Source: Ipomoea triloba (lineage: Eukaryota; Streptophyta; Magnoliopsida; Solanales; Convolvulaceae). From it: a stretch of 64,000 bases of DNA. A model generated the notes under the pieces. That model saw nothing but the letters and a program-made list of their open reading frames with translations. It searched no databases and had not been told where the DNA came from. The stretch lies in the NCBI RefSeq assembly GCF_003576645.1, contig NC_044920.1, positions 3,262,452-3,326,451 on the forward strand, read 5' to 3'. Every line of letters begins with the position of its first letter. Position 1 is the stretch's first letter. Shown here piece after piece: positions 36,110 to 48,760 of the stretch. Position numbers and translations under genes: made by a program.

Positions 36110-36254
36110 AGCTAGCGTTCAGCAAGGCCCTCCTCTCCGTATAGGTAGGTGTAAGAGGCTGCCCAGAGGAGAAGAATAGGTAGGGATGAAGGGATTGAAA
36201 CTCGTGAAATTTTTTACCCAAAACAAAGGCGCTACCAAGCTGCGCTACATCCCT
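36110..36254 (-). pseudogene. Organelle-derived tRNA-Pro(UGG) relic
   Basis: On the minus strand 36,254-36,183 starts AGGGATGTAGCGCAGCTTGG, followed by 'tagcgcctttgttttgggta' with anticodon TGG, and ends TCATCCC. This is the plastid-type trnP-UGG, which also exists as a plastid-derived gene in plant mitochondria. The T-arm is mismatched (cacgagtttcaatccctt), so it is decayed. The 70 bases beside it may belong to the same transferred fragment. Confidence 0.7.
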
Positions 36255-38600
36255 GTCAATTGGTCTACAACAGTGTCATTGCAGAGAATCTCTACCCTGT
36301 TTTCCTCTACATCGTTATTTCCTCCATCGATATAAAATTAGCCATTTATTCTTTTTTGGTCTTTATTGATTTATATACTTATAAAATGGGACAGATGGAA
36401 TAAGAATTATATTTTGTAAAGATGTATGGTATACTTGATCTCAGTTGATTGTAAATTTAAAAAGTTAATATATAATAACTCATATTTATTTGGAATTATT
36501 ACATGGTAAAATATTTTAGACGAGATCAATATTGGTAGTTAATAAAACATGACTAATCAATAATAAGAATCATTAATAAAGATTAAACTCTTGACTTCTT
36601 ATCGATGCCAATTAATATGTAGTGCAATTGCATATCTATTACCATTCCAAAAGAGTGGTCGTTACAAAATCAAAAAGATTCAAAAAGTCTTAAAACAAAT
36701 ACTATCTTGATAAAGATTAAAGAATTATTTACATGTACATATTTTGAAAGTTATTTTGGATCAATGTTCACAATCCAAAATAGAACTTGGTCCATGGGAG
36801 TTGAGAATCTTTGTTCTTTCAATTTGGATAAATTTTGGTGGGTGTCATATTGGACTTTTGTTGGAGATTGTTGGTTGATGTTATTATGCTTTTGCTTTCG
36901 ATATAATCATGCATATCATACGTAATAAGTATTGGATACAATTTAAAGAGAAAAATGATAGGTTAATTTTATAAATATTGAAAAATAAAGAGAAAAATGA
37001 TAGGTTAATTTTATAAATGAAAAAGATTCGCGAGTCTTAAATGCAAGAATTACCTAAATGGTTCTTACTCAATTTTAATTGAATACTTATTTGCATTATG
37101 GCTTGTGTCAGAGAAATAGTTTAATACAAAAATAATAAAAGATAAGTAAAGAATAAAAGATAAATTAAAAAAAGATAAAGTTAATAAAAGATAAGTAAAG
37201 AATAAAAGATAATTAAAAAAAGATAAAGTAAAGAAGGTAACCAGGGAAGCCAATCTTGAATCACCATGATCACGTTTTACCAAGGATTTTGTTCATTCAT
37301 GTGATAGCCTTGTAGAGCCTTTAGAATAAACGTAGATGAGAGATAATAATAAAGTAAATAGCTTTGGATAATAATCAGATTTAGTGCAGCTGAATTCTTG
37401 TATTTTTTATTTTTTTTTGGTGTGAAGCTGAATTCTTGTATTTTTTTTTTTTTTTTTTTGGTGTGAAGCTGAATTCTTGTATTGATCCCTCCTTCATGCC
37501 TCCTTTTATAGTGAAATGCTTGGACCAAATAGTTCTGAAATCATGCTGTAAAATGTCCTCAAACTAAGGAGAATCACACATATTAAAATGCTGCCAGAAA
37601 ATGTGTTCTCTTAACAAAGTTTAGATAGAGAATTTCGCCCAGTTCTGTGTGACACATTGACTCAGACACAACATCTTCCGTAGCAGACCCAAACTGTAGT
37701 ACAGAACGTAAAACAATCATCCTAATTAGTCTAACTATGTTTTGGCACATAATTAACCAATAAATATAGAGTAACATGTGTATCATTTGTACACTTCACA
37801 ACAATTATAAACTGGGTCCGATCCCATATATATAACTAAAAGCATCAAGCATATAAATATGGTGGATTTGTAGCTAGGTTGAAAGTTGTGGAGGTAAAAG
37901 AGGAAAGAGATACGCTTTAATAAAAGTATAAAAATGAAACAATAAATTAAAATTAAAATCACAAGTTAAGAGCTTAATTTGAAATTTTATAAAGAGTAAT
38001 GTTTTGAAATATGTTATTATTTTAAATTACTCTTCATTTACCAAACATCTTATAACTTATTGAATAAGTATTGAGTGAGACCGTCTTTCAAAGTGAGACA
38101 TGTCATATATTTTAGTATAGAATATTATTACATTTTAATAAAAAAAAGTATTATACGTGAAACAATATTACACATCTTATTTGTACTTTAAATTACTAAT
38201 TCAATTTTTTTTTTCTTTTTAAAGAAAAGAGTATTAGATACTACAGCAATTTTGATGCTAATACAAATGAAAATTTATAGGAATGAAAAAAGTCCAATAG
38301 ACCAATGAAAGCTTTTAATTAACTTTATGACCCTTTTTTTTGTTTTTTTTTTGTTTTTATTTTTTTAAAGAAACTAATATAATACGGAGTATTTAGTTTT
38401 TTTTAGAAGAATATAATATTTAGTTTTTTAAAACTAAGACACGAGTATTTGTATAATATATATGTGCGCACGCATTTAAATATATATTATTGATAGATAG
38501 AAATTATAATTAATTAAACATATACATTTATATAATACATTATATTTATTAAATATAAATACTAAATAATGTGTAAAGTGTATTTTTGGTATTTGTAATA
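36255..38600. other. AT-rich intergenic DNA with short direct repeats
   Basis: Short tandem duplications at 36,950-37,015 ('aaagagaaaaatgataggtt'), 37,130-37,235 ('aaaagataagtaaagaataa') and 37,390-37,480 ('ggtgtgaagctgaattcttg'). 38,070-38,100 contains a 'gtgagaccgtctt' MULE-end-like motif. No gene is recognised. Confidence 0.4.
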
Positions 38601-38810
38601 TAAAAGCTATTCCCAAGAACATTGGAATAGCTAATACCAAACCCCCCTAGGAATGACTATTCTCTTTGCAAAGGTAATAGCTCAATCCTAGGAATGTTAT
38701 TCCCATTACAAAATGACCGAACAAAACAATGGAATAGGTCTATTCCGATCCAAAGAATGTCATTCCATTTCTTATCTATCCCATGAACTAAACATGCCAT
38801 AAGTGTAATG
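38600..38810. repeat. MITE-like fragment
   Basis: 'ggaatagctaataccaaacc', 'aggaatgactattctctttg' and 'ccgaacaaaacaatggaata' resemble a short inverted-repeat transposon; related text appears at 45,110-45,215. Termini were not resolved. Confidence 0.4.
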
Positions 38811-39112
38811 CACTTTCACATTTTTACAAGTACAATGTTTTAATACTAAATGTGCATTTTGTTAATATTAAATATGCATACCGTAACAACTAAATGTGCA
38901 TTCCTGAAAAATTCTAAGAAGTGCAGATTTTAGTGTTCAAGTTTATACAGTAAAGTTGCTAATAATTACGAAAATATCACTGTATATTATTTTTTTATTA
39001 TTATTATTTTTTTTTGTAAATCTAATCCATCTGATTTTTCTAAATGTAAGGCTGAGATTAGTTTTTAGTTTTCTCCTAAATTCTTGTTCTCATATGATCT
39101 AATACATATACA

Positions 39113-39180
39113 TATCATGGTTGCAGTAGGCGCTAGTTGGGCGGTAGACTAGTGCCTAGGCGGCAAATCAATGATATGTC
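39113..39180 (+). repeat. GCCTAGGCG-type element, end fragment
   Basis: 'catggttgcagtaggcgcta' followed by 'gtgcctaggcggc' is the inverse of the right end of the element at 42,838-43,245. Confidence 0.55.
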
Positions 39181-39556
39181 TTGTTAGAATTGAATTGATA
39201 TTATGCCTTGGGTTGGATACTAGTTGGAGTAGTTGTTATTGATATTTATTTGATATTTGATATTATTTTCCATTTTATTGTTGGTATTTAAGTTTCAATT
39301 CTCATATCATTATTTATTAAATTTATTGCTAAAAATAAGTCTAACCAATCTCTGTGGGTACGACCTTACTCATCACTATTGCAATTAATTTTGTAGGTTT
39401 CGACACACGCACACACAAATATAATTGTTAAAAAAAAATTGTCTCCTCTCACCTCCACCTAAACATAAAAACCTACAAAAACCTTCAAATAAACACTTGA
39501 TGGTGATGCTCTAAGCTTGGTGTGAATAATGCATAATAATTAAATAAAATGTTTAT

Positions 39557-39712
39557 CTTTTTTTTTTTTAGTACTACTGACTTTGTTACAATGCAGTATC
39601 TGTTTATAACTAGTTTCTCAACTTACTGAAGCACAAAGAGTCAATATCGCCTCCACTGAGGCTCGAACCCCCTTCCGTATGGGTGCCACTAGACCACAAG
39701 GTCTTGGAAATG
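39557..39712 (-). repeat. SINE family 1, near-complete copy
   Basis: Oligo-T (the A-tail on the other strand) at 39,557-39,569, then the tail, body and head. On the minus strand the head reads CTTGTGGTCTAGTGGCACCC (A-box) and GGTTCGAGCCTC (B-box). Confidence 0.7.
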
Positions 39713-39751
39713 ACATGTATTTAGTTACATGCGTTATACAAATTGTTATAC

Positions 39752-40145
39752 CCATGGTTGAAACAATCGCAAGGTGCCAATTAATCTGCGCCTAGGCGCC
39801 CACATTTTTTTTCTTTAAATTTTGTTTAATTTGTTTTTTTTTTTAATTTTTTTAAGACTTGATTATTATAAAATATAAATTATTTAATACTTTAATAGTT
39901 TATACTAAAATATTAAATACTAACCTAAAAAATATTTAGGGTTTGAACGATTTAGGGTTATTTAGCTCAAAACAATATCGTTTTAAGTGACTAACCCATT
40001 AAAAAAGGGAACAATAACTGATCAACCCACTAGGCGGCCTAGTCGATGCTTAGGCGACCTAGGCGGTCGGCCGCCTAAACCACCAATTACAGTGATAATC
40101 TAGGCGGGCAGCTAACGCCTAAGCACGATTAACGATGGTTCATCT
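39752..40145. mobile_element. GCCTAGGCG-type non-autonomous element
   Basis: The left part has 'ctgcgcctaggcgccc', the right part 'cttaggcgacctaggcggtc' and 'ctaacgcctaagca', with an AT-rich middle. GC-rich subterminal repeats around an AT-rich core are typical of non-autonomous hAT/CACTA-like DNA transposons; the family is not established here. Confidence 0.45.
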
Positions 40146-42830
40146 TGCATTGTGAAACCTTGGTCTTTTGGTCCCGGTCGGGTTGATAAAAAGTCTAGAA
40201 GAAGTCATGTGAGGGGGTGGGTGAATAGACTTTTTAAAACTTTATAAAATTTTCAAAATAGAGCTTATTGATCACCAGCTAAGTGTAAGTGATAGTCTGC
40301 GGAAGACTTAGAAAATTGTAGCGCTCGCTATTTTTCGTTTTAAAAAGCTTGAGGTGTGTTACATGTGTGAAGTAATGATTTGATCAGTTGGAAAAGTAAA
40401 GTGCAGAATATAAGAAGGATAGAGAGAGGGAATTTTTATAGTGGTTCGACACCTTCCTACTCCACTCTTCTCCTTAATGTTCAAAGAGGTTTTCACTAGT
40501 ATTCTTTGTCACAAAATACAAGTAAAATCGGTTACAGTTTATCCACAAAGCACTATAATCGCAGCAGCGTTCCTTCAATTCGGTTGTCCCCTCCAATCTT
40601 CAACACTTGATTCTCTACTCCAAGGATCAACCACAGAGTTGCCTTGAGCAATAGATCTCCAACCACAACTTCAAAGTGCAATTGTTTTGTTTGTCTTCAC
40701 AAACATGATGGATTGTGAATCTAGATAATTCACTTTTAAGCTCAAAAGTTGCTCTATTATGAATGTGGTTAGCTTTGATTCTCTCTTCTTGATTTCGTTT
40801 GCACAGCACTATGACACTAGCAATAATCTCAACAGGTATGGCAGCATGCAATCGACAATTTTTTATGAGCCTTGGAGTTTTCTATTTATAGGATAGAGTT
40901 GCGGATAGACTGGTAATCTTCTAGAAATTTCGAATCTGTCTGATACCCTTTGAGCAACATGTGTCCAATACTACCGCTAACTCCCACATGCTACAAATTT
41001 ACGACTTGGTTTGCTTTGCTTCACCTACTTATGAAGTAAGTTAGGATTTTTCCAATCAAAATTAGCATAATTGTTAAACATATACTACGAATATGTTAGA
41101 ATGTATTTAAAAAATACAATATAAAATTTAACATAAACTTTTGTCAAATAATTAGTCCGACTAAATACATAGTATTCAAAGTTGAGCATCAAAGATTATA
41201 AATAAGGAACCTTGAAAAGTATTTTCTTGCATTTTTTAAAAACCAAATTTAGGTTAATTTTTTTTTCTTTTTGTTTAATTAATTTTTTGATCTTTTGATA
41301 ATTTAGAACAAGACTCCATATTTCAATTATGCTTTTGCATTAATAGAAATGATTTAGGTCATTATGGTATTAATATTTTTTTTCTGTATTTCTATAATGG
41401 TACAATTGTACATTACTTTACAAATATTATACTATTATTTTTTTATCAGACAAAATTGTTCTTACATCATTCTCAGACATGTGTGACCTAACTACAAAGT
41501 TGTTGATCAGAAATACAACTACACCTGAACTTTAAACGGTAGGACCATTGTCCAAAGAATTGACAATGTTGACATCCAATTGGCTCCAATTGAACAAGTT
41601 AAACATCATTAATTCTCAGAATTTTATTAATGTACATTGGGGGTGTGTTGGCATGGAGTAGATTTTTATTTATTATCATCCTCTATTAACAGCAAAATTA
41701 AATAATTTAGTAGCTAGCTCCCCCACACCTCGGTCTGACAAATTTAGAATTTGATGTCTACAATGCCTCTATTCAAAAAAAATTTATTCATTATCAAAAA
41801 ATTTTAAAAGAAAAGAGATATAATTTCTTTAGTTATATTATCTTTATTTTCTACAATAGAATGTAAAGATTCCTTACCTTTAAATTTATTAATTAATTAT
41901 ATTTACTGCATTACCGATTGTCTTCTTTTTTACACTATTTTGTAATTAAATATCAAAGTTATAACACAAAATATGTTATATATTTATTTACCAAGTATTT
42001 TATTAATACCATGAAAAAAATAAAAAACAAATTGAAATCAATCATATTAATTACTTGGGGAGAATTTGTTGACAAAGAGAGTATTCAAATAATCCAAGAA
42101 ATTGAACAATTTTAATGAATTGAAGAAGGTCATCAATTATATATTTTGCAAATGAAATACCAAAATTAAAAAAAAATCATAAATGATAAACATAATAAAA
42201 TTATAAAATATCCATGCACTAAGTAAAATTTTAATAGAGTTTAATAGTTTTGTTTCTCCAGGAAATTAAAATTGTACCTTTTTTTTTTGAAAAGACAAAT
42301 TAGTATAATGTAAAGATAAAAGTTAGGAACTAAAACAATTAGCAAGGAACAATTGAGGGACTAAAAATTTATTTTTTCAATTATATATTTGATGGTATAA
42401 TTAACTTGTTGAATGTTGACTATGATTGATGAGGATATCAATATATTACTTAGTATATTATACGAATATTTTGTTAGAATAATATAAATTAAATAGAAAT
42501 AAATTAAGAATTTAATTATCAAATTTATGTGAAATTATAGTAGTTCTTATTTATTTATTTTGATAATATAATTATACAATTTTTTTTTTAACATTGGACA
42601 TTTATTCAAATGTGCAACGGGCTTTATTCAACTAGTATATACATGTTCATGTACAAAGACAACAAAAACTCAAAGGAGAAAAGCTGGAGCTAATAACACA
42701 TCCTAAGTCTATGAGATTGATTTTGATACATCGGAAGAGGAGAGACCATTTTTCCCTACCCTTTCTTACCGACTAAAAGTAAACCTAAGAGGCATAAAAG
42801 CAGAGATTTAATTTCTTGCTTCGGTTGCTT
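40146..42830. other. AT-rich intergenic DNA
   Basis: No gene is recognised. 40,420-40,900 ('gtggttcgacaccttcctac' onwards) reads like the untranslated part of a retroelement, but no LTR pair was found. The remainder is very AT-rich. Confidence 0.4.
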
Positions 42831-42837
42831 GCAAAAA

Positions 42838-43245
42838 TCCCCGCCTAGGCGCTAGGCGCTCCTAGACCGAGGCAGATTGCTCCCTAGGCGTCCGCCTAGG
42901 TGGCCGACTGCTTAGAAGGCCGCCTAGCGCCTAACTCGGCCGATTGGACCGAATTTGGCCGAGTTAACTCGCCCAACTCGGTAGAGTTAGCCGAGTTAAC
43001 TCGAGCGAGTCGACCTTGTTAATTTTATTATTATATTTATATATTTTTAAATTTATTTATTTATATAAGTAAGAGAAGTAAGATATATATATATATAATA
43101 TATATAATATAATATATGACATACACCCACACACATGAATTAATTTTTTGTTTTTCTAAGTCGCCGCTTAGGTACCGCCTAGACCGCTTAGGTGCTAGGC
43201 ATTAGAATACCGCCCGACTAGCGCCTAGCGCCCACTGCAACATGT
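42838..43245. mobile_element. GCCTAGGCG-type non-autonomous element
   Basis: GC-rich ends ('cgcctaggcgctaggcgctc' and 'gactagcgcctagcgcccac') surround a (TA)-rich core. The right end 'gcgcccactgcaacatg' is the inverse of 39,113-39,132. It lies just beyond the 3' end of the transporter gene at 43,284. Confidence 0.5.
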
Positions 43246-43283
43246 TTATGCTTCATTTTGATCTCTTGGTATTTCAATTCAGA

Positions 43284-45979
43284 CTAAACTGCATCATCTC
43301 CGGCAACATCTGCTGTAGTAGTATCAAAGGGTTCTTGATTAGTTGGAGGCTTGACTAATGTCGACGGTAGTTCATCCACCGGAACTACCCGACCGTCGAT
43401 GGTTGATTCCGGCGGAACATTGTCATGTTTCTTGCCCCATATTACCATGTATAGTCCAACCATAATCCCGACGGCTCCCAAAGCCCTATGATATTATTAA
43501 TTAATACAATCGAGAAAGGGAACACATCAATTCAAGTGCTATGATGAGTTGAAAACATGAAATAAACTTTTTGAATAAGATGAATCAAATCATATTGTTA
43601 ACCTCCATTACGAGAAAAAATATAACCATATGTGTAATTTAGTATTTACCAAAACATTTTAATCAGAAATATAGATTAAGAATCAAATTGATCATAATGA
43701 AGGTTCACAGTTTCATTGTTTGATCAGGATGTATTTTGTAACAATAAAAATATATGGACTAAATTTGCATAATTGTATGACTAAAAATACATTTTTTTGG
43801 GTATAAGTTTGAACCCTAAACCTAAGAGTAATCACCCCGGCCTCCTACTCTGAGAACGGGTATATGAGATAAATTACGGGATATGCCTCAACTAATTGAC
43901 AGGTCCGAATGCATTTCTCCTTTTTTTTTTTTTTTTAAGTTTTAGACGATGATGAGGGACAATCCTAAACTACCATTATAATAATCAATAATAACTTAAA
44001 TTCTCCTCCCAATTTAACATAAATAATCAATAATAACATAAATTCTAGTTAATCACATATTCACATAGAAGGGAAGGGCGAAAGACATACATTCCAAGGT
44101 CCAACTGTTCAGCTAAGATAAATGACCCCATAATTGCAGAGATAATCGTGCTTAAAGGATTAAATGCAGTGACGAAAACAGGTCCCTTTTTCTTCATGAT
44201 TATCCCTGACAAGTAATATGTAACTCCCGAGCAAATTACTCCCTGCAAATAATTAAATCCTTAAAATTAAATCTATTGTATTTCTCTTCATTAAAAAAAC
44301 AGAAAAGAAAAGAGAGAATTCCATACACTGTAAACCATGGATAAGAGTTTAGTGTCCCAGTGTAAGGCCCAGGCTGCAAGATTTTTCCTCTCAGCCACTA
44401 AGGCTACCACAGAGCCTTGCAATGCTCCCATAGTGCATATCAAAGTAGTAAGAGATAGTCCAGTTGGATATGATTTCAGTGTAATTCCCTGTTAAACAAA
44501 ACACTTAATTAATTGGTGCATTTCGATCAAGAAACATATGCATTCATGAAAATCACTATAATCGAGGTACTATTTCAACAATTTACTCTTGAATAATATT
44601 ATAAACTGCGAACAGTGTGATAATGTCATAATTTAAAAACAGAAAAGGAAGATTAATGGACGACGGGGAGCGAAAAATAATTGAATTTTTAAAATTATAG
44701 TGGAAGACATTTAATTAGAATATTACTCGTAAAATATATTATAATAACCTGAAGAATTATGAAGCTGGCCAAGAAGAAGCAAGCAGCTATGATCATGACA
44801 GCCCCTTTAAGAATGTCTTGCTGAGAATGTAGAGCATTTGCGGCAGTTTGGATAAGGTTTGTGTGTTTGGTCCAAGGCAATCCAATGTTTGGTCCTTTAA
44901 CAAGACTCATAATCATGGCTCCCCCAATGGTCACTACTGTTCCCAAAACCTTTGCCTGGCTATGCACTTTCCTCATATTCACTTTCTCAATCCTGCATAT
45001 ATATCATCTCACCATAATCACTTTGTGTGCTTCATTATTCATTAGCGTTTTGATTCGCGAAAAATATATAGTTGAGAATGAAATATCATTTTGCAGAAAA
45101 AATCTTAGATCGTTTAGTTATTTTTATACTAGGAAATGGGTACGTTTTGAGAATAACTATTCTCAATGTCCTATAATATTAGTTATTCTTAACACTACAT
45201 GCCATAAGGAATAACTAACAATTTCTTTTATTAATCCAAAAATACGCTTTTAAAACCTCTTTAGATAATCACACCTCCTCCAACTTCATCATTCCCTGTC
45301 TCTCCACATTGCAATCTGGACAGCTCTACTGAAAACAATGTACCATAATCATAACAACGTACAACTCTATTTATTTGTTTATATTTCATCTGTGTAATTG
45401 ATCTTCTAGTTTTTAATGTCATAAACTCCATGTCTGAATTACTTGCATAATCTCATTGGAATGATATAATTTTATTAATTATGTTTTGAATTTTGTTAAT
45501 TATTGTATTGAATATTATTATTATTATTATTTTGAGTACAACTGACTCTATTACAATGCAATATCTGTTCATAACTACTTTCTCAATCTATTATTATTAT
45601 TACTGTTCATAACTACTTTCCCAACCTATTATTATTATTACTATTTACGTAGTATTATTTTACGGAAAGAGTGTGTATTACCGTTATAACATTACACTGC
45701 AACAATATGAACAATAAACCGTACCTACCGTTGACTTTTTGACTTACCGACTAGAGAAATTCAGTATTTTTTAAGTATAGTAAATTTATTGTTTGTTCTT
45801 GAGAGTTTTTATCTAGTCCATTTTAATATATAAGTTTGGTGTATGAATTAAAAGGTACCTGAGGATCCAAGCCAATAAAAATGTAATGGCGGGAAGAACA
45901 TTGTACAATGATGCAGTAAAAGTTGCCGTTGTGTATTGCATCCCTAAGTAAAACAGCTGCATACCTGGCCTGCATATAA

Positions 45980-46019
<40 letters not shown>

Positions 46020-47018
46020 CTTGTATACTAATAATAATCAATACTATCAAGTATAATATACATGATTGTACTCGATACATACTATATCAACAACAAAGTT
46101 AATTTGCTTGGTAGAAAAATCATATATACATACCCTACTAAACCAAGGACCGTTATCTTCAACAAAGTGGAAATTGTCATCTTAGGCCTAACTTTCCTGC
46201 ATAGAAAAATAATACAAACAAACTTAGTGTGTATATATTATTAATGTACCAATCTTTATCCTTTGATTTATGAGAAAATTCACTTAGGTTGAATATTGTA
46301 TGGTGGCTCTAGCTGGCAAAGGACCACAGGAAAGTAAACCAATCTAAGTTGCTCATAGCTGACTGACTCAAGTCAAGGTGGTCAATAGATAACTCCCAGA
46401 ATCGAAATTAATTAGAACCTTGTACCAACCTTGGGTGCCCCCCACGCCTTGACCCGAGCATCTGGAAGGAACATCATGGTAACTTAGCTGAACATACAAG
46501 CTAAACCACTGACCCGAGCATTTGGGAGGATCATGGTAACTCAGCTGAACATAGAGGCTAAACCCCTGGCCGAGCATCTTGGATGATGTAAATCATAGTA
46601 ACTCAACTGAACATAGAAGCTAGATCTTTGCTTACTGTGCATAAGGAGCCCCTCACTTTAAGGAGACTTGATCGTTAGTCTTTCTTCTCAAACTTCACCC
46701 ATATGACCAACTGAGCTGTCCAACCAAGCTTGACTTATTTCTTATATATAAGAAAAGAGGTCGATCGATTTCAAGTTCAATTTTTATTAATTTTAAATAT
46801 ATGAAAATGATGGCATACCTTTCGAAAAAGATGGCAAAAGGAGCGACGGCGAGAGCTGCAAAGACATTCCTATAGACTAAGTAAGTATAGGGGCTCATGC
46901 CTTCATTGAGAGCAAACTTGACAACAATAGTCAAGCCTGCATACCCAAACTGCAAGAAGATGACAGCCAAATATGGCTTTGCCATCTTTGAGAATTTAAC
47001 TAAACTCTCTCTTGTCAT
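43284..47018 (-). CDS. WAT1-like (nodulin MtN21/EamA) transporter, copy A
   Basis: Plant drug/metabolite-superfamily carrier with ten predicted membrane helices in two EamA repeats. Family members move auxin (WAT1, tonoplast) or amino acids (UMAMITs); the substrate here is unknown. Seven exons on the minus strand: 47,018-46,819; 46,196-46,134; 45,969-45,859; 44,992-44,749; 44,488-44,327; 44,242-44,091; 43,485-43,284. They total 1,134 nt (377 residues), with all phases consistent. Seen: 'KPYLAVIFLQFGYAGLTIVV' (helix 1), 'QYTTATFTASLYNVLPAITF', 'GGAMIMSLVKGP', 'SGVTYYLSGIIMKKKGPVFV', and a hydrophilic tail after 'GLYMVIWGKK'. Exon 3 is two codons shorter than in copy B (56,314-59,386), where the 'PVIDQN' region is altered. 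Introns contain a 60-bp tandem repeat and an (AAT)n run. The frame is intact. Confidence 0.92.
45530..45585 (-). repeat. SINE family 1, tail fragment in intron 3
   Basis: 'caactgactctattacaatg' and 'caatatctgttcataactac' match the family-1 3' part. Part of it is re-duplicated at 45,600-45,635. Confidence 0.5.
45981..46019. repeat. (AAT)n microsatellite in intron 2
   Basis: About twelve uninterrupted AAT units. Confidence 0.9.
46451..46625. repeat. 60-bp tandem repeat, three copies, in intron 1 of copy A
   Basis: 'gacccgagcatctgg', 'gacccgagcatttgg' and 'ggccgagcatcttgg' start at 46,451, 46,511 and 46,568. Each is followed by 'catggtaacttagctgaaca'-type sequence. Confidence 0.8.
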
Positions 47019-47106
47019 GTTGGTTGTTGCAGCTAGCTTTCTTGTGTAAGTAGCTAGCTACTACAAATACAATGTATGGTTGATGAGGCTTCCTCTCTGG
47101 CTGCTT

Positions 47107-47163
<57 letters not shown>
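47107..47163. repeat. (TA)n microsatellite upstream of copy A
   Basis: About 28 TA units lie some 90-145 bases upstream of the start codon, within the likely promoter or leader. Length is probably polymorphic. Confidence 0.9.
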
Positions 47164-47166
<3 letters not shown>

Positions 47167-47280
47167 TGTAAATAGTGGATCACTTGACATCACTACATCA
47201 TGGGCAGTTGTGTGTGTAAATAGCGGGTCCACTTGACATCACTGCATCATGGGCAGTTGTGTGTGTGTATATATATATAT
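47164..47280. repeat. Local direct duplication and (TA)n
   Basis: 'cacttgacatcactacatca' and 'cacttgacatcactgcatca', each followed by 'tgggcagttgtgtgtg', lie about 60 bases apart. A similar phrase recurs near 60,315-60,345 upstream of copy B. Confidence 0.7.
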
Positions 47281-47284
47281 ATGG

Positions 47285-47713
47285 AAGGGTTCAAGAGCGA
47301 GTATAGCATTTCGTGTCCATTAAAATAATGCATTTTAAGTATACAAACCACGCACCTTAAGCACACAAACAATGCATCTTAAAAACAAAAATCATGCACC
47401 TAAAATTTTAAAATGACGCACTTTAAGTACACAAACCACGCACCTTAAGAACACAAACCACAACCTAAAGTTTTAAAATGGAGTACATTAAGTTTCAAAA
47501 ACTGACGCATCTTAAGCATACAAATCAGGTACCTTAGAAAAGAAAACAACGCACTTTAAAAAGAAAATTACGCACCTAAAACTTTAATTAATGCACATTA
47601 AGTTTTAACACTGACGCACCTTAAGCACACAAACCACGCACCTTAAGAAAGAAACCTACCGCACTTAAGCAACCACACAACCGCACCGGAGAAAGCCAAC
47701 CACACGGGAACCC

Positions 47714-47755
<42 letters not shown>
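47285..47755. repeat. Minisatellite of 'acgcaccttaagcacacaaacc' type
   Basis: About a dozen imperfect units of roughly 20-30 bases ('cgcaccttaagcacacaaac', 'cgcacctaaaattttaaaat') run to 47,700 and end in a (TA)n run. No gene. Confidence 0.75.
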
Positions 47756-47810
47756 CACTAGCGATGGCACATGCCTCGCGCATAGTGATGGTATGCCCAA
47801 TGCAGATTTA

Positions 47811-48441
47811 GGCTATGTTTGGCAAACCTAGCTGAAAAGGTAGCTGAAAGTTGAAAAGTAGCTGAAAACTGAAAAGCTATAAGCTCGAAGCTGAAATCTG
47901 AAGAGCTGTTATGCTTAAAAGTGTTTGGTAAAATTAGCTTTTGATAAGCTGATAAATGTAAAAAGACTAAAAAGGACATCTTCATACAATTTAAATAATT
48001 TTAAATTTAAATATGTTTGTTTATATATTAAAATATAAAATAATGAAATCAATATATTTAAATAAAATATAAAGTAAGAACATATATTTGAAAATATATA
48101 AAGTAAAAAAAATATTTATAATTCATAAGATTAGTTCATATAAAAATTAATGTTCAAACATAAATATCAAACTGAAATTACAACCAAACAAATAAAATGT
48201 CAAAAGGGTTTTAATCGATAGGGGTAAAGGATGTCATTTATTTAAAATAATAAGGATAAAGATGGAAAAAATTTAAAAAGCTACTAGCTTATTTTGAAAA
48301 GCTACCCCAGTTAGCGTTTCAAAATAAGCTCTTATTTTAAGCTACTAGCTTATTTTGAAAACATTACCAAACAGAACTTATAGCTTATTAGTAGCTTAAA
48401 ATAAGCTATAAGCACCTAAATAAGCTCTGCCAAACAGAGTC
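47811..48441. mobile_element. Harbinger-like MITE with TTA target duplication (copy 1)
   Basis: 631 bp. Termini GGCTATGTTTGGCAAA and the complement of CTGCCAAACAGAGTC, with TTA at 47,808-47,810 and 48,442-48,444. The interior has 'agctgaaa' and 'aataagctactagctta' repeats. About the same length as, and clearly homologous to, the element at 52,079-52,705. Confidence 0.85.
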
Positions 48442-48444
48442 TTA

Positions 48445-48760
48445 TATGTCCAATTTTGAATGTAAGAATATAACAAAAAAAATATGTGACATTTTGTAAT
48501 TATCACCAACTTAACTATACAAACTTCACTATTTTAATACTCCTAATATAGATTAACTTATCGAGTGTTTTATTTAGATTATCTCACATAACCTTAAGAA
48601 TGCGAATATCGTAATATCATATTCTCTTGTTTGGTTTAAGGGAATATGAGATTTCGACTTTGTTTTAGTTCATTTTTGGTAACTTTCATGGGAAACACAT
48701 TCCTAGCTACCACATTCTTAGGTTATGTGAGAAGCAAGATTTTCAAAATGTTACACCACC
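48445..48760. other. AT-rich intergenic DNA
   Basis: Contains inverted 'cacataaccttaagaatg' and 'cattcttaggttatgtg' about 120 bases apart (48,586 and 48,712), a possible old inverted-repeat element. Confidence 0.4.

Noticed and set aside
41918..42115. 65-codon frame rich in Ile, Lys and Asn
   Set aside because: No ATG at the start of the frame, no recognised motif, and composition equal to the surrounding AT-rich DNA.
45823..46080. Tyr-rich frame on the minus strand
   Set aside because: It reads through the (AAT)n microsatellite and exon 3 of transporter copy A in the wrong frame.
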